Shown: positions 34,656-43,071 of the stretch, piece after piece | How positions within the stretch are numbered: position 1 is the first letter of the stretch | Layout: the number at the start of each line of letters is the position of its first letter | Assembly (NCBI RefSeq): GCF_900112495.1 | Contig: NZ_FOMA01000005.1 | Location: 434,001-498,000, forward strand | Direction of reading: 5' to 3' | From: Bacillus sp. OV322 | GTDB lineage: Bacteria; Bacillota; Bacilli; Bacillales; DSM-1321 | DNA length: 64,000 nucleotides | The notes under the pieces: model-generated | The model's input: the letters and a program-made list of their open reading frames with translations, nothing else | Database searches by the model: none | Told to the model about the DNA's origin: nothing | Made by a program: the position numbers and the translations under genes

Positions 34656-34658
34656 TCA

Positions 34659-35948
34659 TTACCCTCCTTTTTTTGTATTGCACCATTTCGAAATGAATAA
34701 TGCCATGACCTTCATAAAATCGATTAATTGCCGGAATTCTATTTTTTCGTTTACTGCATGTGCGTCTACAAGCTTTCCAGGTCCAAAGATGACTGCAGGG
34801 ATACCTTTATAGCCAAACCAGCCAGCATCATTTACAGACGAAGACATACCAGTACGAGGTTTCTCTGCTAGCTGCTCGCTGTATGATGACATTAGAGTTT
34901 GAGTTCCTATATGATTCAGGTCAAGCTCGAGTGAAGGAAAAATTTCTCCCCTCTCCACAAGCATGGATTTTCCTCCCCACTTAAAAACGGGCATATTTTC
35001 ACTAAGCCATGGATCAGAAGCAGCCACGCGCCTTACATGATTCTCTATATCCATTGTGACTTTTTCATGATTTTCATCTGGATAGAAATGTACGGTAATC
35101 CAGAGTGAACACCTATCTGCAATGAATGCAGCATGCCTTCCTCCTTCAATAACTGCAGGATTTATCGTATTAGATCCGGGAGGAAAACCAGCATACGACT
35201 TTGTCACAGCCCAGTGGCGTTCCAATTCCTGAAGGCTTTCAATAATCTTCATCATCTTTTCAATGGCACTTGCACCGAAAATCCCTCCGCCTGCAGTATT
35301 CATCCTTGACCGGAGTCCGTCATGAAAAGTTTCTTTGCCCTGAATGGTTATCCAGCCCGTTATAACACCTCCTTGTCCCTGAATATGCATATCACTTGTA
35401 TCAGCAACAATAGCAAAGTCTGCTGTATAGCCCCTCTCGATGCAGGAAAGTGTGCCAGTCTCTCCTGCCTCCTCACCAGTAACAGATTGAAATTGCAGAT
35501 CGCCATTGAGGGGAATGTCAAGCTCTTTTAAGAGCTTAATGGCCATCAGGGAGGCAGCGATACCTCCTTTCATATCTGCGGCCCCTCTGCCATATAAATA
35601 CGGCCCTTTCTGGGTTACAGTAAAAGGATTATTATCCCACCCGGAAATATCCCCCGTTTCCGCCACATCCACATGCCCATTAATAATTAAGCTGTTATAT
35701 GTATTGCTTGATTTTCCCGGCAAGATGCCAGCAATGTTCCAATCGCCGGGATAAAGCTCCCACTTCTCTGTTTGAAAGCCGAGTTCTTTTAAGTAGCTGT
35801 CCATATAATCCTGGATGCTGGCTGTGTTTCTGGCAGGGGGGCTAATTGTCGGAAAAGATATGAGCCGGGTTAAAAGCTGAAGCAGTTCCTCGCTCTTTTC
35901 TTCAGCTTTTTGTGAAATAATGCTGGCTAATTCGCTGTAACCTTCCAT
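34659..35948 (-). CDS. ylmB: N-formyl-4-amino-5-aminomethyl-2-methylpyrimidine deformylase (YlmB-like, M20 fold)
   Basis: The 429-residue M20/ArgE-type metallohydrolase has LIINGHVDVAETGD (metal His and Asp) and LYGRGAADMKGGIAASLMAI (bridging Asp). VTGEEAGETGTLSCIERG supplies the catalytic and metal glutamates. In Bacillus this homologue deformylates the imported pyrimidine in thiamin salvage. First-gene position behind the TPP riboswitch with tenA next supports that over a general amidohydrolase. ATG 35948 is used (GGAGAG 7 bases upstream). Upstream in-frame codons run through the riboswitch terminator. Confidence 0.88.
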   Translation of the reverse strand: MEGYSELASIISQKAEEKSEELLQLLTRLISFPTISPPARNTASIQDYMDSYLKELGFQTEKWELYPGDWNIAGILPGKSSNTYNSLIINGHVDVAETGDISGWDNNPFTVTQKGPYLYGRGAADMKGGIAASLMAIKLLKELDIPLNGDLQFQSVTGEEAGETGTLSCIERGYTADFAIVADTSDMHIQGQGGVITGWITIQGKETFHDGLRSRMNTAGGGIFGASAIEKMMKIIESLQELERHWAVTKSYAGFPPGSNTINPAVIEGGRHAAFIADRCSLWITVHFYPDENHEKVTMDIENHVRRVAASDPWLSENMPVFKWGGKSMLVERGEIFPSLELDLNHIGTQTLMSSYSEQLAEKPRTGMSSSVNDAGWFGYKGIPAVIFGPGKLVDAHAVNEKIEFRQLIDFMKVMALFISKWCNTKKGG

Positions 35949-35976
35949 GTTATAACTCTCCTTCTTTTGAAATATG

Positions 35977-36010
35977 AAAAAGCCCGCTCCTGATATAGGG
36001 AGCGGGCGGA
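35977..36010 (-). terminator. Riboswitch-controlled terminator
   Basis: On the minus strand GCCCGCTCC / GGAGCGGGC with a short loop is followed by a T-run (TTTTTCATATT). It lies between the TPP aptamer and the ylmB ribosome site, so TPP binding would favour this hairpin and shut off the operon. Confidence 0.85.
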
Positions 36011-36051
36011 AAGGCAATGCCAATATAAAAGATGACAAAAACGTTTCTTTC

Positions 36052-36136
36052 AGCTTCCCTACGCTGGTATGATCCAGATCAGGTTCAAAGGGTGTAGAAC
36101 GTGTGTTCAGTCTCAGCCAATGGCTCCCCTAGTGAA
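36052..36136 (-). ncRNA. TPP riboswitch (THI element)
   Basis: The minus strand contains the conserved THI-box pieces in order: CTAGGGGAGCC, GGCTGAGACTGAAC (the CTGAGA core), ACCCTTTGAACCTGATCTG and GGATCATACCAGCGTAGGG. It precedes an intrinsic terminator and the ylmB-tenA-thiZXY-thiMDE operon. Confidence 0.95.
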
Positions 36137-36262
36137 ATTCGTACATATGTAATTTTACATTATGAAAAACATTTTATAATGCCCTTTAATGTGTGTCTAA
36201 GATAGCATACTAAAAAAAAGTTGTAAAGAATATTTCTTTTTTAGTGCACTTGTTTTCCCGTT

Positions 36263-36826
36263 TTATTCAGCTGAATATCTTATGTCTGGCCATGTTTGAT
36301 CCCAGCCTTTTTTAGTCCTGCGATCCTTGTATACCTGATGATATGGGCCAGACTTTGAAAAAAGGGGAGTTGGCCTCACCTCTAGTGCCAGCAGGTCGTT
36401 AACACCCCATGGTGCAGCCAGTTCAACTTTGCCTTTTTCATCGAATCGGACTCCCAGTGCAGTGGCTGTTTCAGGAAAATTAGACATGGCCTCATATGAT
36501 GAGGAATATGGCTCCATGTGATTCACTTTATGCATCCTGGCTTGATTTTTAACAGACCAGGGCAAATCAGGCAGAATTTCGCCAAGCCTCAGCTCCAGCT
36601 CTTTTTCGTAATCTTCTTGAATATTGGTTTTATCAAAATAAATCACATCTATATCAGGAAGCTGCGTTTTTATTGTATAGCAGTGCAGCACATCCCAAAC
36701 CTTTGAGCGGACAAAGCCTGCACATATCCACCAATCAGGCAGGTTAAGCTGCCAGGCGGCCTGCAGTACACTATGCATCCAGGAATCTCTTTCAACTAAA
36801 GTAACAATGTCCTTCCCGCTTTTCAT
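36263..36826 (-). CDS. Nucleotidyltransferase family protein (NTP_transf_6/DUF925-like)
   Basis: The 187-residue protein fits the small NTP_transf_6-type nucleotidyltransferases: WWICAGFVRSKVWDVLH followed by LPDIDVIYFD, where the Asp pair would bind metal. WGVNDLLALEVRPTP near the C-terminus is typical. No substrate can be given. ATG 36826 is preferred, with AGGAG 7 bases upstream. The longer TTG-started frame covers the ribosome site. It is monocistronic, upstream of the thi operon leader. Confidence 0.7.
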   Translation of the reverse strand: MKSGKDIVTLVERDSWMHSVLQAAWQLNLPDWWICAGFVRSKVWDVLHCYTIKTQLPDIDVIYFDKTNIQEDYEKELELRLGEILPDLPWSVKNQARMHKVNHMEPYSSSYEAMSNFPETATALGVRFDEKGKVELAAPWGVNDLLALEVRPTPLFSKSGPYHQVYKDRRTKKGWDQTWPDIRYSAE

Positions 36827-37006
36827 CTTTTCTCTCCTTTCTTGCAAATCGTTGGATTAAATAATGATTATTTTCAATATGTATTTTTCCTTTTAATGGT
36901 ATAGATCAGTTAAATTCGATTGTTGATGTTTTCCCATAGAAAAGAGGCATGATTTATTGCATTCATTGATTTTTTCTTACAGAATTAACGCAGCATGATA
37001 AAAAAG

Positions 37007-37204
37007 TTATGGAATTTCCATATTAAAAAAAGCTATGACCATCGTTAAAGGCACACTCAAATTAAAAGTGAAGAATAAGGTAGTTTTTAAGTTAATTCTG
37101 CGTAAAGGGTTGTAACTGACCTGGAACATACTAAGTAGCATAATAAGTGAAAACAAACATATCCACACACTCAACAGAGTAGCCAAAACAACAATGTCAC
37201 TCAT
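37007..37204 (-). CDS. Small two-helix membrane protein of unknown function
   Basis: The 65-residue product starts MSDIVVLATLLSVWICLFSL. It has two hydrophobic segments separated by a basic loop (NPLRRINLKT), consistent with a two-pass membrane peptide. A strong ribosome site GGAGGTG lies 4-6 bases before ATG 37204; an upstream in-frame ATG at 37246 overlaps and lacks one. No family is recognised. It is monocistronic. Confidence 0.55.
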   Translation of the reverse strand: MSDIVVLATLLSVWICLFSLIMLLSMFQVSYNPLRRINLKTTLFFTFNLSVPLTMVIAFFNMEIP

Positions 37205-37456
37205 CTGACACCTCCACAAAGATAAAATCAAGTATCTTTTTATCAATATATCAAAGCCTATGTTCTTCTGCTAAACTGCCCGTAAGCTGCATAAGAAAAA
37301 AATTAACAAAATTTTATAACAGAGCTAATGGTATAAACCAGCTCCTGCTAACAGGAAAACATGGTTATTTACGCAATAAGAGTTCATCTCCCCTTCACAT
37401 GATAAAACAGCCGAAGAAAATTTCAATATTTTATCTCACTGCTTATACATCGTTCA

Positions 37457-37680
37457 TGGTATAATATGGGACAAGTTCAATTGTTTTTTCATGGTAATTC
37501 GTATTTTTTAAAAGTCTTGAATATAATAAAAAAAACAAGCGGCTTTAACATGCTTGCGCTTGATTCAAAATGGCCGCAGTACTGCCAATACTGCGGCCAA
37601 ACATGCATCGCAAGTGAGCACTGCCTTATGCACAGAGTTTATTTTTTGCCCGTCCGCGTATCAGGGCGGGTTATTTTTTT
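37457..37680 (+). ncRNA. Candidate antisense RNA antitoxin
   Basis: An extended -10 promoter (TGGTATAAT, 37457-37465, no good -35) points into a stretch with no credible gene. The stretch ends at a hairpin CCCGTCC/GGGCGGG (37649-37670) followed by TTATTTTTTT (37671-37680). The T-run is on this strand only, so the hairpin terminates plus-strand transcription inside the 3' end of the opposing small peptide gene. The inferred RNA of about 200 bases would overlap the toxin mRNA 3' half by roughly 110 bases, as in TxpA/RatA and BsrG/SR4. No expression data are available. Confidence 0.45.
37571..37599 (-). terminator. Probable terminator of the small peptide mRNA
   Basis: A perfect 10-bp stem (GGCCGCAGTA / TACTGCGGCC) with a 7-base loop is followed on the minus strand by ATTTTG. 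It would set the toxin mRNA 3' end about 80-100 bases beyond its stop codon. Confidence 0.55.
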
Positions 37681-37748
37681 ACAGCCGATGCAATTTGAAC
37701 AATAACGCCAAATAACACCACAACAAATGTTGCAGTTGCAAGGTCCAT
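37671..37748 (-). CDS. Candidate type I toxin: 25-residue membrane peptide
   Basis: The frame from ATG 37748 encodes MDLATATFVVVLFGVIVQIA followed by SAVKK: a single hydrophobic helix with a two-lysine tail. A very strong ribosome site, GGGAGGGTGA, lies 5-7 bases upstream. Length, helix and charged tail resemble small hydrophobic type I toxins (TxpA, BsrG, BsrE, Fst classes), but I recognise no specific family. An oppositely directed transcript unit overlaps its 3' end. On the minus strand a possible promoter (TTGCTG-N16-TACAAT) lies around 37817-37844. The toxin function is inferred. Confidence 0.5.
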   Translation of the reverse strand: MDLATATFVVVLFGVIVQIASAVKK

Positions 37749-37849
37749 AATCTCACCCTCCCCTCTGGAAGGAAGACATCGCTCACTGCTTCTACATGCT
37801 TCTAATATCATTGTAACCAAAATATTGAAATCAGCAAACTAAATTTTCG

Positions 37850-38249
37850 GAAAATTTATTTTTCGAAAAAAAACAGCAAGCAGACTGCATTCCTGCCTTA
37901 CGAATTAGGGTGCGTGTATTTGCCTCTGATAAAACGTACTATATATGCAGTTTTTGCGGCAAACCTTTTTGACTTTACTTTCTTACATCCTCCATATCTT
38001 CCAGCTATGTAACTATCTTGCCTTTTTGACTCTTCTGATTTACTTCTGCAAAATTACGAATATGTTTTGGTCTTTAACTTGTTATGGAGCCTGATTACTG
38101 TATAATTCATTATTACCAATTTCTGTTCGCCGAACAAAATTTCACCATCCAGGTCCTCCAGCCAAAAGATGCCTCTCGCCTCCTTTGTGTCTGGCCAATG
38201 GTACCCTGCCGCGGGCTTTTACCGCCTGGATAGAGTCATTCCAGACACA
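37850..38249. other. Intergenic region
   Basis: No gene or recognisable RNA was found. The sequence separates the small peptide locus from the terminator of the class V PLP enzyme gene. Confidence 0.4.
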
Positions 38250-38277
38250 TAAAAAAAGGCTGCTCATTAAACAGCCT
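38250..38277 (-). terminator. Intrinsic terminator
   Basis: On the minus strand an AGGCTG / CAGCCT hairpin is followed by TTTTTTT, just after the stop codon of the class V PLP enzyme gene. Confidence 0.85.
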
Positions 38278-38289
38278 AAACCATTTTCC

Positions 38290-39798
38290 TTATGGACTAT
38301 CAAGCTGGAACATTTTATATGTCTTGTTTCTTGCTTCACCGATAAATTGAAAATCATTTGTCTCTTTGTCATACCTGTAGTCTTTTTTCCATTCATCAAT
38401 ATTTTCCATAATCATCTTCATGGATTGCAGGAATCCATAAACTTCTTCATTCGACATAGTCGGATGGACGGAAACCCGTACCCACCCAGGCTTTTCAGAC
38501 ATGTCTCCCTTTTCGATTTCCTGAAAAATGGATTTTGAGGCAATCTTATTGATTTTCAGCAGATAATGCCCGTAGGTTCCTGCGCACGAGCACCCTCCCC
38601 TGACTTGGTATCCAAATCTGTCATTCAAAAGCTTGACGATTAGATTGTAGTGTATGTTTTCTGCTTGAAAAGAAATAATGCCGAGCCTTTCTGCTGCGTT
38701 TTTTTCCAAAACGGTGATTCCTTTTATTTTCTGTATTCCGGGCAGGAGAATATCCAAAATTTCTTTTTCCCTTTTTAAAATAAAATCGGTCCCCATTTGT
38801 TCTTTAAGTTTAATGCACAAGGCAATTCTGATGGTTTGCAGGATTGCTGGAGTGCCTCCATCTTCACGCAGTTCGATCGAATCAAAATATTTATGCTTTC
38901 CCCAGGGATCAGTCCAGATAACCGTCCCTCCACCAGGATGGTCTGGAACAGAATTTTGATAGAGAGCGGAATCAAATATCAATACCCCGCTTGTGCCTGG
39001 TCCTCCCAGAAATTTATGGGGAGAAAAAAAGATTGCATCGAGCTTCTCCTTCTCATTCTCAGGGTGCATGCTGATATCTGTGTAGGGAGCCGAAGCCGCA
39101 AAGTCAACAAGACAGATTCCACCATATTCATGCATTAACCTGGCCAATTGATGATATGGAGTCATAATGCCTGTGACGTTAGAACAGGCAGAAAAAGATC
39201 CTATTTTCAGCTTTCTGTTTTTATAACAATCAAGAAGCTCCTTCAAGTGATCGAGATCAACATTTCCATTCTTCGACGGCCGGACTATTTCAACATCGGC
39301 AACTGTCTCAAGCCAAGACGTATGATTAGAATGATGTTCAAGATGTGTAATAAATACAACTGGGCGCTCTTCTTCCGGGATGCTGATTTGATTTTTAAAT
39401 CTTTCTGGTAATTTCAAACCCAATAGTCTTTGAAATTTATTCACAGCAGCGGTCATTCCGGATCCGCAGGTAATAATGACATCTTCTTTTCTGGCTTGAA
39501 CGTGGTTTTTGATGATAGTTTGAGCCTCTTTATATGCCAGGGTCATGACTGAACTAGTAGAATTAGATTCTGTGTGGGTGTTTGCCATAAAGGGGCCGAA
39601 TCTTTCGCTTACTGTTTTTTCAATCGGCCGATATAACCTTCCGCTTGCGGTCCAATCGGAATAGATTAGTTTTTTCTTTCCATAAGGAGTGTTTATCAAT
39701 TTATTATTTCCTATGATGTGTCTGCGGAATTTTTCAAAATAATTTTCAAGATTTCCATAATATAAACACTCCTTTTCTCCGATCCTTACTGTAATCAT
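38290..39798 (-). CDS. Class V aminotransferase-fold PLP enzyme (cysteine desulfurase/selenocysteine lyase-like)
   Basis: The 502-residue fold-type I PLP enzyme has the Schiff-base lysine in FFSPHKFLGGPGTSG. ITHLEHHSNHTSW and LVDFAASAPYTDISMHP are the cofactor contacts. Near the C-terminus RGGCSCAGTYGHYLLKI carries cysteines where SufS-type desulfurases have their persulfide cysteine. It is longer than SufS or CsdA (about 405). No Suf or Isc neighbours exist, so a dedicated desulfurase, lyase or sulfur-donor role is open. GGGGGG-TAGG precedes the ATG. It is monocistronic with its own terminator. Confidence 0.75.
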   Translation of the reverse strand: MITVRIGEKECLYYGNLENYFEKFRRHIIGNNKLINTPYGKKKLIYSDWTASGRLYRPIEKTVSERFGPFMANTHTESNSTSSVMTLAYKEAQTIIKNHVQARKEDVIITCGSGMTAAVNKFQRLLGLKLPERFKNQISIPEEERPVVFITHLEHHSNHTSWLETVADVEIVRPSKNGNVDLDHLKELLDCYKNRKLKIGSFSACSNVTGIMTPYHQLARLMHEYGGICLVDFAASAPYTDISMHPENEKEKLDAIFFSPHKFLGGPGTSGVLIFDSALYQNSVPDHPGGGTVIWTDPWGKHKYFDSIELREDGGTPAILQTIRIALCIKLKEQMGTDFILKREKEILDILLPGIQKIKGITVLEKNAAERLGIISFQAENIHYNLIVKLLNDRFGYQVRGGCSCAGTYGHYLLKINKIASKSIFQEIEKGDMSEKPGWVRVSVHPTMSNEEVYGFLQSMKMIMENIDEWKKDYRYDKETNDFQFIGEARNKTYKMFQLDSP

Positions 39799-39960
39799 AG
39801 AACCTACCCCCCGAAATCCGGCTTTTAGTTTCAGTATATGAATGATATCAGGCTATGTTCATCATAACGGCTTTTAAGCAGACATAACGCTTTGTTTAGT
39901 TCTTTGAGAATTCCGTTGTGCTACAAGGTTGAATAATTTGATTATGTAAATAACAAAACG

Positions 39961-39990
39961 AAAAAAAGGAATCCTGTAATAGATTCCTTG
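39961..39990 (-). terminator. Intrinsic terminator
   Basis: On the minus strand AAGGAATC / GATTCCTT with a short loop is followed by a T7 run, about 20 bases after the oxidoreductase stop. Confidence 0.85.
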
Positions 39991-40009
39991 ATATGCTTTA
40001 TTTTTAGCC

Positions 40010-41014
40010 TTAATATAAAACTGTTTTTTGTTTTTCAGCGGATTCATAGGCGCATTCTATCAGACGTGTCAGCATAATTGCCTGAACCATATCATACTCA
40101 GATGCTTTTTTTTCATTGATAACAAAGTCGATGAACTGAGCACTTGGAAGAGGAGCATCTCTTAAAAGACTAGCTGTGTCAACAGGCGAAAGATTTTCGT
40201 GTCCAGGCAGTGATTTGGACTGAAGGAACACCCTCATACTAGTTTCATTATGGCCGGATATGACTAAAATACCCTCTGTGCCAATGATCTCCAGCATATT
40301 ATCCAGGCGGTATGAAGCGAAAGATGTGTGGGCCGTACCTATTGCCCCTCCTGCAAATTCGATTACAGTCGTGGATATTTCATCGCTTCCAGTCCCATAA
40401 AGCTCATTCATTAGACAAGTGACTTTAAACGGATCTCCGCAAAAATAGGGCAGAAGGTAAAGTCCATGGCATCCTAAATCGAGGGTAACTCCTCCGCCTG
40501 TCTCGGAAGAATCGAACCAGTAGGAAGGCAGCATGTTTTTATCGATGGCAGCTTGATGGGCCCGCCTGAAATAAACAGATGTCACTTTGCCGAGCATTCC
40601 CTCATCAATGAGCTTTTTAGCATATCTGTAGGCACCTATTGTTTTTGATTCAAGGGAAATCATAAATTTTATGCCATTTTCTTCGATGGCAGTTTGTATT
40701 TCTAAACAGTCTTCTACTGTTAGGGCAAGTGCTTTGTCAGTAAAAATATGTTTTTTAGCGCGGGCGGCCTTTAAGATCACTTCTTTATGCATAGTGGTAG
40801 CACATTCAACCATTACTGCCTCTATATCCTGTCTTTTCAGCACTTCTGCCAAATCTCTTTCAAAGGGAACACCAAATTCCTCTGCTACCGCCCTTCCCCT
40901 TACTTCATCATTATCCCAGACGGCTTTGAGTTCAGCTTTTCCTGTTTGCAGAGCCTCTTTGACAAAGCCCTTTGTGTGCACATGCCATGCACCGGCCAAC
41001 AGCAGATTTACCAT
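40010..41014 (-). CDS. Gfo/Idh/MocA family oxidoreductase
   Basis: The 334-residue NAD(P)-dependent oxidoreductase has a Rossmann N-terminus (NLLLAGAWHVHTKGF, a deviation from GxGxxG) and KHIFTDKALALTVEDCLEI, which replaces the usual EKP motif. The C-terminal alpha/beta domain contains GGGVTLDLGCHGLYLLPYFCG, the usual catalytic His/Asp region. The family acts on sugars, inositols and related compounds. No transporter or sugar operon flanks it, so the substrate is unknown. AGGAGG lies 8 bases before the ATG. Confidence 0.8.
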   Translation of the reverse strand: MVNLLLAGAWHVHTKGFVKEALQTGKAELKAVWDNDEVRGRAVAEEFGVPFERDLAEVLKRQDIEAVMVECATTMHKEVILKAARAKKHIFTDKALALTVEDCLEIQTAIEENGIKFMISLESKTIGAYRYAKKLIDEGMLGKVTSVYFRRAHQAAIDKNMLPSYWFDSSETGGGVTLDLGCHGLYLLPYFCGDPFKVTCLMNELYGTGSDEISTTVIEFAGGAIGTAHTSFASYRLDNMLEIIGTEGILVISGHNETSMRVFLQSKSLPGHENLSPVDTASLLRDAPLPSAQFIDFVINEKKASEYDMVQAIMLTRLIECAYESAEKQKTVLY

Positions 41015-41064
41015 TTCGATCTCCTCCTGCTTCTTTTTTTAGTAGTTCAAAAGAAAAATTAAAT

Positions 41065-42630
41065 CTAAAGGGCAGCAGACCGGATACTCACTGTATTTCT
41101 TCCCCGTTTTTTTGATTCATATAAAGCTAGGTCAGCATCATGGAACAGGGAATTCAAATTCTTGTGATTGTTCATTTCTGCTGCTCCGAAGCTTGCTGTT
41201 ATATGAATAATTTCTCCGCCTGTTATTAATGGGCATTCCGCAATACTTTTGCGGGTTTCTTCAGCTAATTCCCCCGCTTCTTCTATCGAAACTCCTGAAA
41301 GGGAGATGACAAATTCCTCCCCTCCATACCTGGCCAGAATATATTCCGGTTTAATAAGTTTTTTGGATATATTGATGACATGCTTTAGGGCTTCATCTCC
41401 GATTGCATGCCCGTACGTATCGTTGATTTGCTTAAAGTGGTCTATATCAAATAGAATGAGCGATAAAGGACTATTGTTTATTTTACATTTTTCTATCATT
41501 TCAGCCGTTTTATCGGTGAAATATCCTCTATTAAATATGTTAGTCAAACTGTCTCTGTATGCCATTTGCTGCAGGGTATTTCTCATGATTTTTTCCTTTG
41601 TCATGTCACTTATGATGACTGCTCTTCCTGCAAGCTGATTTGCATTCTTATATACTGGAAAAGAGTGAAGCAGCCCGTAAGACAATTCTCCATTGCGATT
41701 CCATTCTATTTCTTGCTCAAATGAAGCGGAATCTCCGCTTAATAATTCGGGAAGCACTGAATTTGGCAGCAAATTTTTCCATACTCCATAAAATTCCTTG
41801 CCTATTATAGAATTGTTTAGATCTGGAAACATTTTTATTGCAGCACCGTTAAAATCCGCAATAAGATTAGACCTATCCATAACAAGGACAGCATCCCTCA
41901 TATTTTCTATTATTCGGTCACGCGCAATGGGAGCCACAACAAGCATATTGGAAGACAAAATCGCTGTCAGGTAAAGAGCAGATGTCACGCACATGATCGC
42001 AGGGACCGGATCCATATTGTATGGAGCTTTTCCTACTAAATACAGAAACGAAGCAGTCATAGGCAGCAATAACGCTGACATCATAGCAGCAAGCTGAAAG
42101 CGGTAAGAAGATTTCACACTTCGTGCATGCCATATAAGAATGCAAAAAGCAGCAAACAAACAACCGAATGTAAAGCTTCCATGAATAATATAAAAGATGC
42201 CAATTTTGTAATCCGCCAAAAGATAGGAATCTTCTTTATGAAGAATTATTGATTTATAGAACAGATGGTGAATGCTATTCGTATATATCATGATTACGGT
42301 AATCACCGGAACGCTAAAAAGCAGGATCATATTTTTTCTGGTTATATATTTATCCAATCCAATGAACTGTAAAGCCAGCAGCACATTCAATGGCGATATA
42401 AAAGGCAAGCCAAGATACTCGATCTTTACCATCCATTCTATTTCTGACAGGGAAGTTCCTGTTAGTTCAAAAGCATGCCCAAATACATAAAAACAGGATG
42501 TGATGTTAATCAGGATGAACGTACTGCTCCCCTTCACCCTGCTTCTTTTCAAAAATGCAAGGATACCCAATAAAACACTAAAAACGCCTGAAATTGAAAT
42601 AATAACAATATAAATAAAGATATTCATCAT
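41065..42630 (-). CDS. Membrane-bound diguanylate cyclase (7TM histidine-kinase-N/PAS/GGDEF)
   Basis: The 521-residue protein begins with about seven transmembrane helices of the histidine-kinase N-terminal 7TM type (1-225). A PAS domain follows (MRDAVLVMDRSNLIADFNGAA, roughly 240-350), then a C-terminal GGDEF domain. That domain starts YRDSLTNIFNRGYF, has DIDHFKQINDTYGHAIGDEAL and an active site RYGGEEF, and is therefore probably competent to make cyclic-di-GMP. The inhibitory RxxD site is not evident. It is monocistronic. The signal sensed is unknown. Confidence 0.9.
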   Translation of the reverse strand: MMNIFIYIVIISISGVFSVLLGILAFLKRSRVKGSSTFILINITSCFYVFGHAFELTGTSLSEIEWMVKIEYLGLPFISPLNVLLALQFIGLDKYITRKNMILLFSVPVITVIMIYTNSIHHLFYKSIILHKEDSYLLADYKIGIFYIIHGSFTFGCLFAAFCILIWHARSVKSSYRFQLAAMMSALLLPMTASFLYLVGKAPYNMDPVPAIMCVTSALYLTAILSSNMLVVAPIARDRIIENMRDAVLVMDRSNLIADFNGAAIKMFPDLNNSIIGKEFYGVWKNLLPNSVLPELLSGDSASFEQEIEWNRNGELSYGLLHSFPVYKNANQLAGRAVIISDMTKEKIMRNTLQQMAYRDSLTNIFNRGYFTDKTAEMIEKCKINNSPLSLILFDIDHFKQINDTYGHAIGDEALKHVINISKKLIKPEYILARYGGEEFVISLSGVSIEEAGELAEETRKSIAECPLITGGEIIHITASFGAAEMNNHKNLNSLFHDADLALYESKKRGRNTVSIRSAAL

Positions 42631-43071
42631 ATTAACTCCATAATCTATTTAATTAGGTTAATTATAATGCATTTTTAACGATATCGGTTAATTTCTGACA
42701 CTTAATCATGATGAAGCTGCATAATGGCTTTTATTAATTTTGGCTCCTGACTATTCTTTCTAGTCTAACTTATTCCAATTTTTAAAAAGTAATATTATTT
42801 CAAAAAAATAAAATTATATTTTTTAATATACTTAAAATGTAATTTCTTTCTAATTTTGTAAGATATTTTGCTGATGTATCTAGTTTTTAGATTAAATAAG
42901 CAAAAAAATCACTTTTCCAATATAATTCAATTGCTTAAATATTGTTTTTTTAATAAAATAAAATTTACGTAAGAGTTAGTGAGTTTCGGCTCCTGCCGTT
43001 TGAATTTTTTGAAAATGTAAAAAACATTTTAACTTTCAGGCGTATTTTATTTTTTTAGGGGGACATGAATT
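42631..43071. other. AT-rich intergenic region upstream of dtpT
   Basis: No gene is supported. The inverted repeat AAAATGT-N5-ACATTTT at 43012-43030 lies about 40 bases before the peptide transporter ATG. It could be an operator or a leader hairpin. No known riboswitch fold was recognised. Confidence 0.4.

Noticed and set aside
37466-37705. Plus-strand reading frame with a CxxC-rich stretch opposite the small membrane peptide
   Set aside because: It starts at the -10 box itself with no ribosome site, and its Cys codons come from two terminator hairpins. It is better explained as a non-coding antisense RNA.
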